Assembly: GCA_021372295.1 (NCBI GenBank)
Contig: JAJFUS010000019.1
Location: 62,001 to 126,000 of the forward strand
Origin: a bacterium
Lineage (GTDB): Bacteria; Armatimonadota; UBA5829
DNA: 64,000 nt
Direction of reading: 5' to 3'
The notes below the pieces were generated by a model that saw only the letters and a program-made list of their open reading frames with translations, did no database searches and had not been told where the DNA came from. A program made the position numbers and the translations under genes. This document shows, piece by piece, positions 26,564-36,747 of this stretch (positions are counted from its first letter, which is position 1; the number at the start of each line of letters is the position of its first letter).

Positions 26564-26989
26564 ATGCGTATTCTGCACGGAATTGTGCTGGTTATTGCGC
26601 TCATTTCGATTATTGTCGGAATAAGCCAGTTGTTCCTGCGGGAATTCTGGATGACGGTAGTCGAAGCCTCCATAAAATCGACATGGCTGACTACGCTATT
26701 CGGCGGCCTCGGCATATTATTCGGTGGATTGCTTGGCACCGCCGCCATCAAGAAGGCAATCGCTTTTCGGATATTTGTCCTAACGCTGAGCGTTTTAATG
26801 GTGATTATCAGCATTGCTGTGCTCTGTTTCCCAACATTTACTAAAGACCTGATGCGCACAATGATTTTGAACAAGTCGGAAGGAAGCCAGTTGATCGCAC
26901 TCCGCATCGGCGGGCTGGTACGAATCGTCATCGGAGTCATCTTATTATTTGCTGTCGGCAGGTATCGAACAACCGGGGTGGAACAGTAG
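26564..26989 (+). CDS. Small four-helix membrane protein
   Basis: 141 residues, start codon two bases after GTAACGCC with AAAGGGG upstream, five bases after the preceding stop, hence cotranscribed with the DapA-family gene. Four hydrophobic helices are visible (ILHGIVLVIALISIIVG, TLFGGLGILFGGLLG, IFVLTLSVLMVIISIAV, IGGLVRIVIGVILLF). No motif identifies a function and I do not recognise the family. Confidence 0.6.
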   Translation: MRILHGIVLVIALISIIVGISQLFLREFWMTVVEASIKSTWLTTLFGGLGILFGGLLGTAAIKKAIAFRIFVLTLSVLMVIISIAVLCFPTFTKDLMRTMILNKSEGSQLIALRIGGLVRIVIGVILLFAVGRYRTTGVEQ

Positions 26990-27045
26990 ACTCCGCAGCG
27001 TCGTATAATTAAACAACACAATCTCTCTTCCGAATGGACATCACA

Positions 27046-28821
27046 ATGAACATTTACCGCACTTTTGCATTTGCAGTGGCGCTTACGCTTGCCTGCCTGT
27101 CATTGGTATTTGCTGCCGATAACGTTCTGTCGACTGGCGCGGATTCTCGCCTCAGCCAAAAAGTAGACTTCGATGCCGAGGTTGCGCGGGTCGTCGATGC
27201 ACTCGACAGCCTCACGCTCAGAACAGGTGTGAGTTTGACCGCGGGAGTCGACAATAACGACTGGATGGCGCGTGACCGCAAGGTCACTTTGCACGTCAAG
27301 GGGATAACTCTTTGCGACCTGATGGAAGAAATCGCGTCGACACTGCGGTTCGACTGGACTAAATCCGGCGTCGGAACTGAAACGGTATACGCGCTCGTGC
27401 AGACCGGCAAACAGGCAGCCGAAGAGCAGTCTCTACGCAATTCCGCACAGGACGCAAATGCTAAGCTGTTTCGCCAGAGGCGGGAAAACGTGCTGGCGGA
27501 TATGGCGAACCTCGGTTCGCTGAGCAAAACCGACGCGGCTAAACTGGCAAATTCCGATCCATGGCGATATGTCCTGGCGAGTGAGCCAATTGGGCGAGAC
27601 CTCGCCGACTTCTTCAACTCATTTTCTGACGCCCGCAACGCATTTTTGCAGGGGACGCAGCTCAGTTTTCCCGCATCCAGCCTCCCACCTGATCTTCAGT
27701 CTACGGTGCGCAGAATCGCCGAATCGTACGACTCGCTGCAGCAAAGAATCGGCGCGTCGGACGATCATTCAGACTTATTGGTCAAATTCGACAAACTTCA
27801 GGTAACAATCAACCGAAAACTAGCCTCTGGCGCATCGAACTTGCTGACTGAAAGCCTGCTTGGCGGCATAAACGTTGGTCTTGAATCTGAATCCATATAC
27901 GTCCCGGTATTCGATCCGGCAAGCGCAATGGCCAGAGCACTTGGACGCGCAATCGTGCGACTGCAGAGTGGATTGTCCAAGGAAGAAGTCGGAAAGCAGC
28001 TCGAAGCGGAATTGAAATTCGAGACCGATGCCCAGCAGAGCGCGAGTTCCTCCGGACGCGATATCACATCCGACCCGTCGCTGAAAAAGAAAATCGCACT
28101 GCACGGTAGCGACACCGTCGCACTAATGACCTCGACACTCAAACTGCTTGCTGAAAAGACCGGTTTGAACGTGATATCCGACTCATTCCCGACAAAGCCC
28201 GCCACAATGCCCGGCGGCGAGAAAACCCTGGGAGAGCAGCTTGAGTCGATCAGATCGGCCTACGGATCAAACTGGGAAAAGTCGGGAAACACCGTTCGGT
28301 TCCGTGACAGCGAGTGGTTCGTCAAGCGGACGTGGGACGTCCCTCAAGTTTGGATCGACTACTGGACGGCGCGCGGCAAAGCCAATAACGGGCTGTTCTT
28401 GGAAGATCTTGTGCAAATCGCCGAGCTTCGTGACGCCCAGATCGACAACACAATCGCAACCAGTTCAGCGCTTATGGGGCTTGGAGCGGATATGGCCGTT
28501 CACAACAGGGAAATACTTCGGTTCTATGCGTCCCTGACCTACGAGCAGCAGAAGACAATGGCGACCGATCAATTGAACGCCAGCGCCCTCTCGGACAATC
28601 AATGGGCCATGCTGCGCAGCGCCCTCGCCATTAATGGATCGATCTACACAGCTGCCGAGAAAGGCTCGCAGTATATAAGGCTTACGCAGTCCGGGAAGGA
28701 TATGATCGAATACAAATTCGATTACTACGCCGGCCCCAGCAACCAGCCTGTCGAGTTTAAGCTTACGACGGGCAGTATCTACGGCATTGCCGATCCGAAT
28801 ACTTTTCCGACAGGCAACTGA
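27046..28821 (+). CDS. Secreted protein with STN/secretin-N-like modules
   Basis: About 591 residues from the ATG at 27046, with signal peptide (FAFAVALTLACLSLVFAAD). Two segments resemble the secretin/TonB short N-terminal (STN) fold: residues ~30-120 (VVDALDSLTLRTGVSLTAG ... VTLHVKGITLCDLMEEI) and ~370-430 (LKLLAEKTGLNVISDSF ... TLGEQLESI). Between them is a long helical region. The C-terminus has no secretin channel domain, so it is not a complete secretin. A periplasmic adaptor or an armatimonad-specific envelope protein is possible. The start codon lacks a good ribosome binding site; another ATG lies 12 bases upstream. Confidence 0.55.
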   Translation: MNIYRTFAFAVALTLACLSLVFAADNVLSTGADSRLSQKVDFDAEVARVVDALDSLTLRTGVSLTAGVDNNDWMARDRKVTLHVKGITLCDLMEEIASTLRFDWTKSGVGTETVYALVQTGKQAAEEQSLRNSAQDANAKLFRQRRENVLADMANLGSLSKTDAAKLANSDPWRYVLASEPIGRDLADFFNSFSDARNAFLQGTQLSFPASSLPPDLQSTVRRIAESYDSLQQRIGASDDHSDLLVKFDKLQVTINRKLASGASNLLTESLLGGINVGLESESIYVPVFDPASAMARALGRAIVRLQSGLSKEEVGKQLEAELKFETDAQQSASSSGRDITSDPSLKKKIALHGSDTVALMTSTLKLLAEKTGLNVISDSFPTKPATMPGGEKTLGEQLESIRSAYGSNWEKSGNTVRFRDSEWFVKRTWDVPQVWIDYWTARGKANNGLFLEDLVQIAELRDAQIDNTIATSSALMGLGADMAVHNREILRFYASLTYEQQKTMATDQLNASALSDNQWAMLRSALAINGSIYTAAEKGSQYIRLTQSGKDMIEYKFDYYAGPSNQPVEFKLTTGSIYGIADPNTFPTGN

Positions 28822-28824
28822 AGT

Positions 28825-29535
28825 CTACAGCGCGACAAACGCCCGCATTTTCTCCCACTTTTTCGGTCCGATACCGCTTACGTCATTCAGCTGTTCGGGT
28901 GACGTAAAGCGGCCTACGCGAGCCCTGAAATCCACAATCTTTTGTGCGGTGGACGGCCCTACACCAGGCAATCGCTGCAGATCTTCGACGCTTGCCGAGT
29001 TGATGTGCACAACTCCGTCGCCGGGCTGCGAGAGCTTGGCTGCGCCGCTTGCGGAGCCCTTAGCAGTAGTCTGCAAAGTGGAAGTTGTGTTGACGGCCAT
29101 TGAGGATACCGGCATTGTCGCAGTGGAAGCCTGCGCGGATTCACCTACTCTGGGCACATAAATCTTCGATGCGTCCTCAATCTTAGCTGCAAGGTTCATC
29201 GACTGTGTGTCAGCGCCGGATGCCGCGCCCCCGGCTGCTTTGATAGCCTCATAAACGCGACTTCCGCTTGGCAGCGAATACACGCCCGGGGTTTTTACGC
29301 ACCCAGCGACTTGGAAGACGACATTGCCGGCATTGCTGGCCGCGCCGGAGTCGGTTGAATCACTGCCGGTTGTGACGATCTTTGTCGAAGACCCCTGGTT
29401 AGGCTCGGTAAAAAGCACATCGCCAGGCAAGCTAAGGGAATTACGTAAGTGCGCAGCCGACAACCCGATCACGGCCACACCCACAATCGCTAAAAGTGCC
29501 AGTTTCTGATTCCTGGTAAAATCGAGACCTCGCAC
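28825..29535 (-). CDS. comEA: ComEA-like DNA-binding protein (SLBB + helix-hairpin-helix)
   Basis: 236 residues: an N-terminal membrane anchor (LALLAIVGVAVIGLSAAHL), then a linker and an SLBB module at ~70-130 (VVFQVAGCVKTPGVYSLPSGSRVYEAI). The C-terminal double helix-hairpin-helix reads GVVHINSASVEDLQRLPGVG and FTSPEQLNDVSGIGPKKWEKM. This is the ComEA layout, the receptor that binds incoming double-stranded DNA at the outer face of the inner membrane during natural transformation. It is 12 bases downstream of hisB, so cotranscription with hisDB is likely although functionally unrelated. ComEC is not in the window. Confidence 0.88.
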   Translation of the reverse strand: MRGLDFTRNQKLALLAIVGVAVIGLSAAHLRNSLSLPGDVLFTEPNQGSSTKIVTTGSDSTDSGAASNAGNVVFQVAGCVKTPGVYSLPSGSRVYEAIKAAGGAASGADTQSMNLAAKIEDASKIYVPRVGESAQASTATMPVSSMAVNTTSTLQTTAKGSASGAAKLSQPGDGVVHINSASVEDLQRLPGVGPSTAQKIVDFRARVGRFTSPEQLNDVSGIGPKKWEKMRAFVAL

Positions 29536-29547
29536 AGAATTGCCCCC

Positions 29548-30138
29548 CTACAGCGTACCTTTGGTTGACGGTATTCCGGTGGTGCGTTCATCCGCCGAGA
29601 CGGCCTCGCGAAGCGCCCTCGCGAACGATTTGAACGCCGCCTCCACAATATGATGCGCGTTGCCGCCGTCAAGCTGCCGAATATGAGCGTTGATCCCAGC
29701 ATTGTTGACTAAAGCCTTGAAGAACTCCAGGGTAAGCTCGGAGTCGAACGCCCCGATCATCTCTTTGCCCAGTTGCAGTCCATACACCAGCCCTCCGCGT
29801 CCGCTGATGTCTAGCGCGGTCATCACCAGAGCCTCGTCCATCGGCACTATCGACGACCCGTATCTGACGATTCCAGCCTTGTTTCCGACTGCTTTTGCGA
29901 TCGCCTGGCCAATTGCGATCCCCACATCCTCGACTGTGTGATGCGCATCGACTTCAAGATCGCCCTTACACTTGACGGCCAAATCGCACAGACTGTGCTT
30001 GGCAAGGTGCGTAAGCATGTGGTCGAAGAACCCAATGCCCGTATCGACCGCACTTTCGCCGGAACCGTCCAGATCAATTGAGATGCTGATCTCGGTCTCT
30101 CTGGTTTTTCTTTCTATCGCAGCTTTTCTATCGGCCAT
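29548..30138 (-). CDS. hisB: Imidazoleglycerol-phosphate dehydratase
   Basis: 196 residues, monofunctional (no histidinol-phosphatase domain), consistent with the separate PHP phosphatase in this window. Metal-binding motifs are present: FFDHMLTHLAKHS, EVDAHHTVEDVGIAIG, and in the C-terminal half GGNAHHIVEAAFKSFARAL. It dehydrates imidazoleglycerol phosphate in histidine synthesis. GGAGATC precedes the ATG. Nine bases separate it from hisD upstream. Confidence 0.96.
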   Translation of the reverse strand: MADRKAAIERKTRETEISISIDLDGSGESAVDTGIGFFDHMLTHLAKHSLCDLAVKCKGDLEVDAHHTVEDVGIAIGQAIAKAVGNKAGIVRYGSSIVPMDEALVMTALDISGRGGLVYGLQLGKEMIGAFDSELTLEFFKALVNNAGINAHIRQLDGGNAHHIVEAAFKSFARALREAVSADERTTGIPSTKGTL

Positions 30139-30147
30139 TGTGATCTC

Positions 30148-31428
30148 CTATCGCGTCCTTAATCGAATTGTGTTTGCGTGCGCGTCGAGACCTTCGGCTG
30201 AGGCCATCTCGATCACCGTCGGCGCGATTTTGTGTAGTGCATCCTGACTATACGAGAGCAACCCGGACTTCTTCACGAAATCGTCCACGCTAAGCGCCGA
30301 ACTAAACCGCGCGGTGCCAGCAGTCGGCAGAGTATGGTTCGGTCCAGCGGCGTAATCGCACAGGGGAACCGGAGTATAGTTGCCGAGCATTATCGTGCCG
30401 GCGTTTTTGACCCGCTTCAGAGTCTCCCACGGGCTTCTAGTGACGATCTCAAGATGCTCTGGAGCAAACTCATTTGCCAAATCGACAGCCTCTTCCATGT
30501 CTCGCGTAATAACGATCACACCGAAACTGTCCAGCGACTTCTTAACGAAATCACGCCTTGCAGCCGATTCAGTTTGGGCCCGGACTTCTTTCAGAGCCGC
30601 ATCGGCAAGTTGACGGCTGTTTGTCACCATCACGCAGCGTGAGTCTTCGGCGTGCTCCGCCTGCGAGAGTATGTCCGCCGCCACATAGACAGGGTTGGCG
30701 CTGTCGTCCGCAAGAACCAGAATCTCGCTGGGCCCGGCCAACTGGTCGATCCCGACGACCCCAAAAAGCTGCCGTTTCGCCTCAACAAAAAACGCATTGC
30801 CCGGCCCGAAAATCTTATCGACCCTGGGGACGGTCTCGGTGCCGTAGGCCATAGCTGCGGCAGCGGGAGCTCCTCCCACCGCATAAACCTTGTCCACACC
30901 GCATTCACGAGCTGCAACCAGCATTGCGCTGTTGATTTTGCCGTCATCCTGCGGGGGCGCACAGAGGATTATCTCCCCCACTCCCGCCACCCTGGCGGGC
31001 ACAGCGGTCATCAGCACCGTGCTCGGCAGCGGCGCAAGACGAGATGGAGCGTATATTCCGACTCTCTCAATCGGCCGCACGATCTGGCCGTAAGTGATGT
31101 CGTCGCGCATGTCAATCCACGATTTGCGAACCTGATTGCGATGAAACTCCTCAATATTTGCTTTCGCCATTCGTATGGCGGCAAGCAGATCTTGGCTTAT
31201 CGAGGAATACGCCTCGTCGAACTCGGCGTCCGTCGGCTGAATGTGGTCGAGCTGCGGCGAATCGAACTTTCTGCCGTAATCCAGCAGTGCCTGGTCTCCG
31301 CGCGACCGCACATCGGCGATTATCTCCCGGACAATCATCTCAAGTTCTGTATTATCGCCCGACTCAGCGGGCTTCAGCGCGGCCAGGATCATTTCCTTTG
31401 GGTCGCGATCAGTTTCAAGAATCCTCAT
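30148..31428 (-). CDS. hisD: Histidinol dehydrogenase
   Basis: 426 residues. It oxidises histidinol to histidine using two NAD molecules. Visible motifs are YAPSRLAPLPSTVLMTAVPARVAGV (NAD-binding region), KIFGPGNAFFVEAKRQLFG, GIDQLAGPSEILVLAD with downstream DILSQAEHAEDS (zinc and substrate residues), and the C-terminal FAPEHLEI and NHTLPTAGTARFSSALSVDDF. Length and N-terminus fit HisD. A GGGAG site precedes the ATG. First gene of hisD-hisB-comEA. Confidence 0.96.
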   Translation of the reverse strand: MRILETDRDPKEMILAALKPAESGDNTELEMIVREIIADVRSRGDQALLDYGRKFDSPQLDHIQPTDAEFDEAYSSISQDLLAAIRMAKANIEEFHRNQVRKSWIDMRDDITYGQIVRPIERVGIYAPSRLAPLPSTVLMTAVPARVAGVGEIILCAPPQDDGKINSAMLVAARECGVDKVYAVGGAPAAAAMAYGTETVPRVDKIFGPGNAFFVEAKRQLFGVVGIDQLAGPSEILVLADDSANPVYVAADILSQAEHAEDSRCVMVTNSRQLADAALKEVRAQTESAARRDFVKKSLDSFGVIVITRDMEEAVDLANEFAPEHLEIVTRSPWETLKRVKNAGTIMLGNYTPVPLCDYAAGPNHTLPTAGTARFSSALSVDDFVKKSGLLSYSQDALHKIAPTVIEMASAEGLDAHANTIRLRTR

Positions 31429-31580
31429 ATTGTAAAGTCTCCCGGTTTTCCAGTGGGATTATAGCAGACAGCCGCGCGTAAAACAACAGGGAGTTTACTG
31501 GAAGCGTAAACACATAAGGTCGCAACTGAATCACCAACTTGACACTCCAATATCGCGAGCATTATACTTGCTGCATACTG

Positions 31581-33155
31581 CTACCTGATGCCCGGAAACA
31601 GCTTGTCGAATTTCATAAGCAGACTCATATCGCCAGATACCTTGTATTTGCCGGTCATGAAAGCCATAGCGCCGTTGAGTTTGCCATGTGCAATCTTGAA
31701 CCAGACATCTGCCGGAGTGGTCACAGTAATACTTGGTGACGGGTGCTCCCCTGCATAAGCAATACAATCGCCGTTTTTGATCTCTATGAAATAGCGCCCC
31801 GGCTCTTCATCAGTGACCACAAACTGCACAACGACCTGCATGTCACCTGCCGCATCCTTGTTGAAATAAGTCGCGATACCGGCAACGAGATCACTCGTGG
31901 TTTCCAACGTAGTCGGAGCCGTCAGTGCAACCGCCGACGATACGCTGGTTTGATTGTTCACGGACTGTCTCTCACCTATTCTCTCGATCCCCATACTGCT
32001 AAACTGCGCGTTCGCCATATCAGCGAAGAGCTTTTGATCCTTTATAAGCGGTTGATCGAGCGTGGATTGCGTGTCATCAGCGATGCGCCCATTTTCCACA
32101 ACTTCGCGTCCGGCCTGCCTGGCCGCATCTATATACCACTTTATGCCGTCCTGCAGCTCAGGGACTTGAAGAACACTCCCGCCCGCGCAACAGATCATGC
32201 CAGCAATCGTGTGATCATCTCCACGAAACCAACACCTGATCGTCTCTTTGAGCCCCAAAAAATGCTCCGGCTCGGGAAAACCGCAGTTCGAGATCAACAC
32301 AAACGATTTGAGTGCGGCGTTGTTGTCACGCGATGGATGAGTGCTCATGCCGTCTCTGAGATCGATAAAAGGCTGCGCGAGTGGAAGCAATCGATCCATA
32401 AAGTCCTTCATAAGCCCGGTAACCGTATAAATATAAAGCGGAACCGCACAAACGACCATATCCGCCTTTGGGACTTTTGCCATAAGTTCCGGCATGTCGT
32501 CCTTGAAAACGCAAATTCCCGGAGTCTTAAACCAACAGTCGAAACATCCTATGCAATGGTTGATCTTCTTGTCTTTGAGATAGATGGTCTCAAACTCGGC
32601 TCCGGCATCGTGCGCACCTTGCAGGAATGCCTTGACCAGCACCTCGGTATTACCCTGAGCGCCACGAGGACTGCCATTGACTACAAGAATGTTCATCGGT
32701 TTGTCTCCTTTCCTGTAACAGGAGAGTGTTAGAACGTCAGATTGAACGATATCTTTAACGCAATAGAACCCTGCCTTTTCATACAAGTGGCAGTTGCGCT
32801 TGTTGTCTTTTGGCGTGATAAGCGTCCAGAGAGTGGCTTCAGGATGCTCGTCGAATATGAATTGCAGCGCCATGCTACCAATGCCTCGATTGTGATAATC
32901 TGGATGCACACTCAATACACGCAGATAATAATGCGAGTCGGTGCGCCGGCACACTTCGATGCTTCCGATAATCACGCCGTCGGCCAGAATTTTATAGAAG
33001 ATTTTAGATCGAATATTTCCGAGCATCACCTCACGATCTTCAACATACGCTGGACATTCGCCATATTTACGCACGTCGTCGGCAAAGGCAGCATTTTGCA
33101 CAGCTATCAGGTCATCGGTATCGTCTTCCGATGCGTGTACGAAGTCTATCTTCAT
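31581..33155 (-). CDS. GNAT acetyltransferase / iron-sulfur flavoprotein / SCP2 fusion
   Basis: 524 residues with three parts. Residues 1-~150 are a GNAT N-acetyltransferase, with the acetyl-CoA loop region VHPDYHNRGIGSMAL. Residues 154-~340 are an NADPH-dependent FMN reductase of iron-sulfur-flavoprotein type, with flavodoxin loop VVNGSPRGAQGNTE and cysteines in C-x2-C-x2-C-x7-C (CIGCFDCWFKTPGIC). Residues ~420-524 form an SCP2-like sterol/lipid-carrier domain ending SLLMKFDKLFPGIR. The junction at Met154 is notable: AAAGGAG lies eight bases before this ATG although the frame runs through without a stop. The protein may be a fusion, two products from one reading frame, or a recent loss of the upstream stop. 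Substrate unknown; no operon partners. Confidence 0.8.
   Translation of the reverse strand: MKIDFVHASEDDTDDLIAVQNAAFADDVRKYGECPAYVEDREVMLGNIRSKIFYKILADGVIIGSIEVCRRTDSHYYLRVLSVHPDYHNRGIGSMALQFIFDEHPEATLWTLITPKDNKRNCHLYEKAGFYCVKDIVQSDVLTLSCYRKGDKPMNILVVNGSPRGAQGNTEVLVKAFLQGAHDAGAEFETIYLKDKKINHCIGCFDCWFKTPGICVFKDDMPELMAKVPKADMVVCAVPLYIYTVTGLMKDFMDRLLPLAQPFIDLRDGMSTHPSRDNNAALKSFVLISNCGFPEPEHFLGLKETIRCWFRGDDHTIAGMICCAGGSVLQVPELQDGIKWYIDAARQAGREVVENGRIADDTQSTLDQPLIKDQKLFADMANAQFSSMGIERIGERQSVNNQTSVSSAVALTAPTTLETTSDLVAGIATYFNKDAAGDMQVVVQFVVTDEEPGRYFIEIKNGDCIAYAGEHPSPSITVTTPADVWFKIAHGKLNGAMAFMTGKYKVSGDMSLLMKFDKLFPGIR
32696..32711 (-). promoter_or_regulatory. Internal ribosome binding site and start inside the fusion gene
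   Basis: AAAGGAG (32705-32711) and ATG (base 32696) lie in frame within the GNAT/flavoprotein fusion gene, eight bases apart. A separate 371-residue flavoprotein-SCP2 product could start here. Confidence 0.6.
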
Positions 33156-33519
33156 GTTCTGTGATCTCCTCTTGCTATCCGAGTAATAACGTCTTACAGC
33201 CAGACCAGACTCGCCTCGGTCGTGCAGATGCCATAGTCCAAAGTGAGCATCCAGAAAAACGCGTCACGCGGAGGATTACCCTCGCCATTCGCCACGTCCC
33301 TGCCGGAGTTCGGCGCAGTTCTTCAGCGATATTATTTTGATCGATACTTTGAAATACATTCTTACGACAAACATGCTCATCAGCAAAGAACTGCATCGAG
33401 CGGTAGAGGAGGATGAACAGTTAAGTCCCCTAATAGATAAAGGTTGAGTGATTGACAAGTAAGTATTTCAGCAGCCCTGAGGCTAACGTAACTCAAGGCT
33501 GCCGCAATTCATCATAGGG
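33156..33519. other. Gene-free stretch downstream of carB
   Basis: No ORF here resembles a known protein or has a convincing ribosome binding site. The only structure seen is the hairpin near the carB stop, listed separately. Confidence 0.5.
33471..33502 (-). terminator. Hairpin beyond carB stop
   Basis: GCAGCCCTGAG and CTCAAGGCTGC pair at 10 of 11 positions around a ten-base loop, ~20 bases past the carB stop. There is no strong T-run, so it may be a weak or factor-assisted terminator. Confidence 0.45.
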
Positions 33520-36500
33520 TTAGGATTTGTTATATTCTTGCAGGCTGCGAACTGTTGCGCCATGATCGCGCACCACTCTCAGGCCATGCAGAGTTGCCTT
33601 TGCGCCGGCAATGGTAGTGATAATCGGAATCCCACCGGCGACAATAGCGCTTCGTATCTGCACTTCGTGCTCGCGTGGCTTCTTACCACTCGGAGTATTG
33701 ATGATCAGCGAGATTTCGTTATTCTTGATCAAGTCCCTGGCATCAGGCCGACCTTCACCGATCTTTGAAACGATTTTCGCATCTACGCCCGCACGCTTGA
33801 GCGTGTCGGCAGTGCCGCTCGTGGCCACAATGCTAAACCCAAGGTCAACGAGTTCCCTCGCAACATCGACTATATCGGCTTTGTGCCTGTCAGAAACACT
33901 TAGAAACACCGTTCCCGATTGTGGCAAGTTCTGGCCGGCAGCTATCTGGGCCTTGATGTAAGCATTGCCAAAGCTCATGTCAATACCCATCACCTCGCCG
34001 GTCGACTTCATTTCCGGACCCAGAACAACATCTACTCCCGGGAACCTGACAAACGGGAACACCGCTTCTTTCACAGCCACATGCGTTGGCACAATCTCCT
34101 CAGTCACACCCTGCTCCACAAGAGACTGTCCCAACATAATTTTCGCCGCGACCTTAGCCCAGGGCACGCCCGTAGCCTTGCTAACAAACGGGACTGTCCG
34201 CGAGGCGCGCGGGTTCACTTCCAGTATGTAGACCCGGCCATCCCTGACAGCATACTGCACGTTCATCAGACCTCGAACATCTAGTTCTTTTGCAAGCAGA
34301 TATGTCTGCCGCTTGATCTCACAAACAATCTCTTTGGAAAGGCTGTAAGGCGGCAACGAACAAGCGCTGTCACCGGAGTGGACTCCAGCTTGCTCGATAT
34401 GTTCCATAACGCCGCAGACAAGAGTCGTCTCGCCATCGGATACAGCGTCGACATCGATCTCCACAGCATCATCAAGGAACTTGTCTATTAGTATTGGCCG
34501 ATCAGGTGAGGCTTGCGTTGCCTTCTCCATGAACCCAGCTAGATCTCGCGCATCATAAACAATCTCCATTGCCCGACCGCCCAGAACGTAGCTCGGTCTT
34601 ACCAGCACGGGATATCCGATCTTAGCGGCCTTTTCCAAAGCCTCGTCAATCGACGTGGCGGTATCATTGTCTGTCTGAAGAAGCCCGAGCTTGCTTACGA
34701 GCTGGCTGAAAAGCTTGCGATCTTCCGCTCGATCTATGCTCTCGGGAGACGTGCCCAGAATCGTCACGCCCTCCTTCTTGAGCGAAAGACTCAGATTCAG
34801 CGGCGTCTGTCCTCCAAGCTGAACGATTACCCCCATAGGTTTTTCGCGGTCGATTATATCCAACACATCCTCGCGAGTCAGCGGCTCAAAGTAGAGCTTG
34901 TCGGAAGTATCGAAATCCGTGGAGACAGTCTCCGGGTTACAGTTGATTATTATGCTTTCATAGCCTTCCTCCTTCAAGGCGTATGCGGCATGCACGCAGC
35001 AGTAGTCAAACTCAATTCCCTGGCCGATACGGTTAGGACCGCCGCCAAGGATTATGACTTTCTTATTACTTGTCGATGCCCGGCTCTCGTCGACGCTCTC
35101 ATAGGTCGAATAGTAATATGGTCTTTGGGCGTTGAACTCGCCCGCGCAGGTATCCACCAGATAGAACGTGCTTTCAATGCCAAGTGTCTTGCGCCTCTGA
35201 CGAACCTGCTGCTCGGTGGTCTCAAAAATATGAGCAAGTTGGACATCAGAGTAACCCAGCTCCTTCGCTTCCCGAAGCGCGCCAGCCGACACACTGACCA
35301 GCGATTTACCGGCCAGGCGGCTCTCAAAATCAACCAGTTCCCGTATGTTTTCGATGAACCACGGGTCGATCTTGCTGAGGCTATGAATGTCCTGAGTGCT
35401 CATACCGTTCTCGATGGCATAGCGCAAGTAAAACAGTCTGTTGGCGTTCGGCTGGAGCAGTTTTGCCCGAATCAGTTCCATGTCCCTGCGATCTTTCTCA
35501 GGTAAGTCCTTGCCATCAGCGCCCAGACCAAACCGGCCTATCTCCAAAGACCTGATGCCCTTTTGCAAGGCTTCTTTGAAATTGCGCCCGATGGACATAA
35601 CCTCACCGATCGCCTTCATAGAGGTGTTGAGAGTGTCGTCCGCGCCTGGGAATTTCTCGAATGTGAACCGGCAAACTTTCATCACAACATAGTCTATGGT
35701 AGGCTCGAAGTCCGAGTATGTTGTGCCGGTAATATCGTTCTTGATTTCATCGAATGTGAGCCCGACCGCCAGCTTAGCCGCCACACGCGCAATCGGGAAG
35801 CCGGTCGCTTTGGATGCCAAAGCGGAACTCCGGCTCACTCGAGGGTTGATCTCGATGATTACCACATCGCCGTTCACTGGATTAACTCCGTATTGGATGT
35901 TGGTTCCACCGCCGGTTACATCGATAGCGCGTATGACCTTCTTCGACAGGTCGATCAGGTGGTTCAATTCGGGAGTAGTCAGAGTCTGAGCAGGAGCAAC
36001 AACAATGGAATCACCTGTGTGGACGCCCATCGGGTCGATATTTTCCATGCTTGTGATCATGATGACGTTGTCCTTACAGTCCCGCATGACCTCGAACTCG
36101 ACTTCTTTCCAACCCATCACCGACTCTTCGATCAGTGTCTGGTTCACCGGGCTGGTCTCCAGGGCATATGCCAGCATTCGTTCGAACTCTTCCATGTTGT
36201 AGGCAGTCGCACCGCCCGCGCCGCCCATTGTGTAGGCTGGCCTAAGAATGGCCGGAAATCCGACCTCCTTAATTATCTGCATTCCCTCTTTGAATGAGTC
36301 GGCGATTCCGCTCCGAGGCACTCGGATACCAATACTCTGCATTGTCTCCTTGAAGAGCTTGCGATCCTCTGCCTTGGCAATCGCCCGTTCATTCGCGCCG
36401 ATCATCTCCACGCCAAATCGCTTAAGCACGCCTTCACGCTCAAGGAATGTGCCCATATTTAAGCCCGTCTGCCCGCCCAGAGTCGGTAGCAACGCATCCG

Positions 36501-36747
36501 GGCGCTCTTTCTCGATGATCTTTGTGAGAGACTCAAGGGTCAGAGGTTCAATATAGGTATGATCGGCCATGCCGGGGTCGGTCATAATCGTGGCCGGGTT
36601 CGAGTTGACTAACACGACCTCATAACCCTCTTCGCGGAACGCTTTGCACGCCTGCGATCCCGAATAATCGAACTCGCACGCCTGGCCGATAACCACCGGC
36701 CCGCTTCCGATTACCATAATTTTGTGGATATCAGTTCTTCTAGGCAT
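33520..36747 (-). CDS. carB: Carbamoyl-phosphate synthase, large (synthetase) subunit
   Basis: 1,075 residues, full length. It contains two ATP-grasp halves with duplicated motifs: [24 protein letters not shown] and [25 protein letters not shown], and [18 protein letters not shown] and [36 protein letters not shown] and [18 protein letters not shown] are the paired metal/ATP loops. The C-terminal MGS-like allosteric domain contains [36 protein letters not shown]. It makes carbamoyl phosphate from bicarbonate, ATP and ammonia. It directly follows carA, whose stop ends at 36748. CarB itself looks fully functional, which contrasts with the altered glutaminase site of CarA. Confidence 0.97.
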   Translation of the reverse strand: MPRRTDIHKIMVIGSGPVVIGQACEFDYSGSQACKAFREEGYEVVLVNSNPATIMTDPGMADHTYIEPLTLESLTKIIEKERPDALLPTLGGQTGLNMGTFLEREGVLKRFGVEMIGANERAIAKAEDRKLFKETMQSIGIRVPRSGIADSFKEGMQIIKEVGFPAILRPAYTMGGAGGATAYNMEEFERMLAYALETSPVNQTLIEESVMGWKEVEFEVMRDCKDNVIMITSMENIDPMGVHTGDSIVVAPAQTLTTPELNHLIDLSKKVIRAIDVTGGGTNIQYGVNPVNGDVVIIEINPRVSRSSALASKATGFPIARVAAKLAVGLTFDEIKNDITGTTYSDFEPTIDYVVMKVCRFTFEKFPGADDTLNTSMKAIGEVMSIGRNFKEALQKGIRSLEIGRFGLGADGKDLPEKDRRDMELIRAKLLQPNANRLFYLRYAIENGMSTQDIHSLSKIDPWFIENIRELVDFESRLAGKSLVSVSAGALREAKELGYSDVQLAHIFETTEQQVRQRRKTLGIESTFYLVDTCAGEFNAQRPYYYSTYESVDESRASTSNKKVIILGGGPNRIGQGIEFDYCCVHAAYALKEEGYESIIINCNPETVSTDFDTSDKLYFEPLTREDVLDIIDREKPMGVIVQLGGQTPLNLSLSLKKEGVTILGTSPESIDRAEDRKLFSQLVSKLGLLQTDNDTATSIDEALEKAAKIGYPVLVRPSYVLGGRAMEIVYDARDLAGFMEKATQASPDRPILIDKFLDDAVEIDVDAVSDGETTLVCGVMEHIEQAGVHSGDSACSLPPYSLSKEIVCEIKRQTYLLAKELDVRGLMNVQYAVRDGRVYILEVNPRASRTVPFVSKATGVPWAKVAAKIMLGQSLVEQGVTEEIVPTHVAVKEAVFPFVRFPGVDVVLGPEMKSTGEVMGIDMSFGNAYIKAQIAAGQNLPQSGTVFLSVSDRHKADIVDVARELVDLGFSIVATSGTADTLKRAGVDAKIVSKIGEGRPDARDLIKNNEISLIINTPSGKKPREHEVQIRSAIVAGGIPIITTIAGAKATLHGLRVVRDHGATVRSLQEYNKS

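Noticed and set aside
30652..31464. 270-codon plus-strand ORF opposite hisD
   Set aside because: Antisense shadow of a well-conserved gene with no recognisable protein features.
35563..36297. 244-codon plus-strand ORF opposite carB
   Set aside because: It is a shadow of the carB codon pattern; the translated sequence is cysteine/histidine-rich and resembles no protein, and there is no ribosome binding site.
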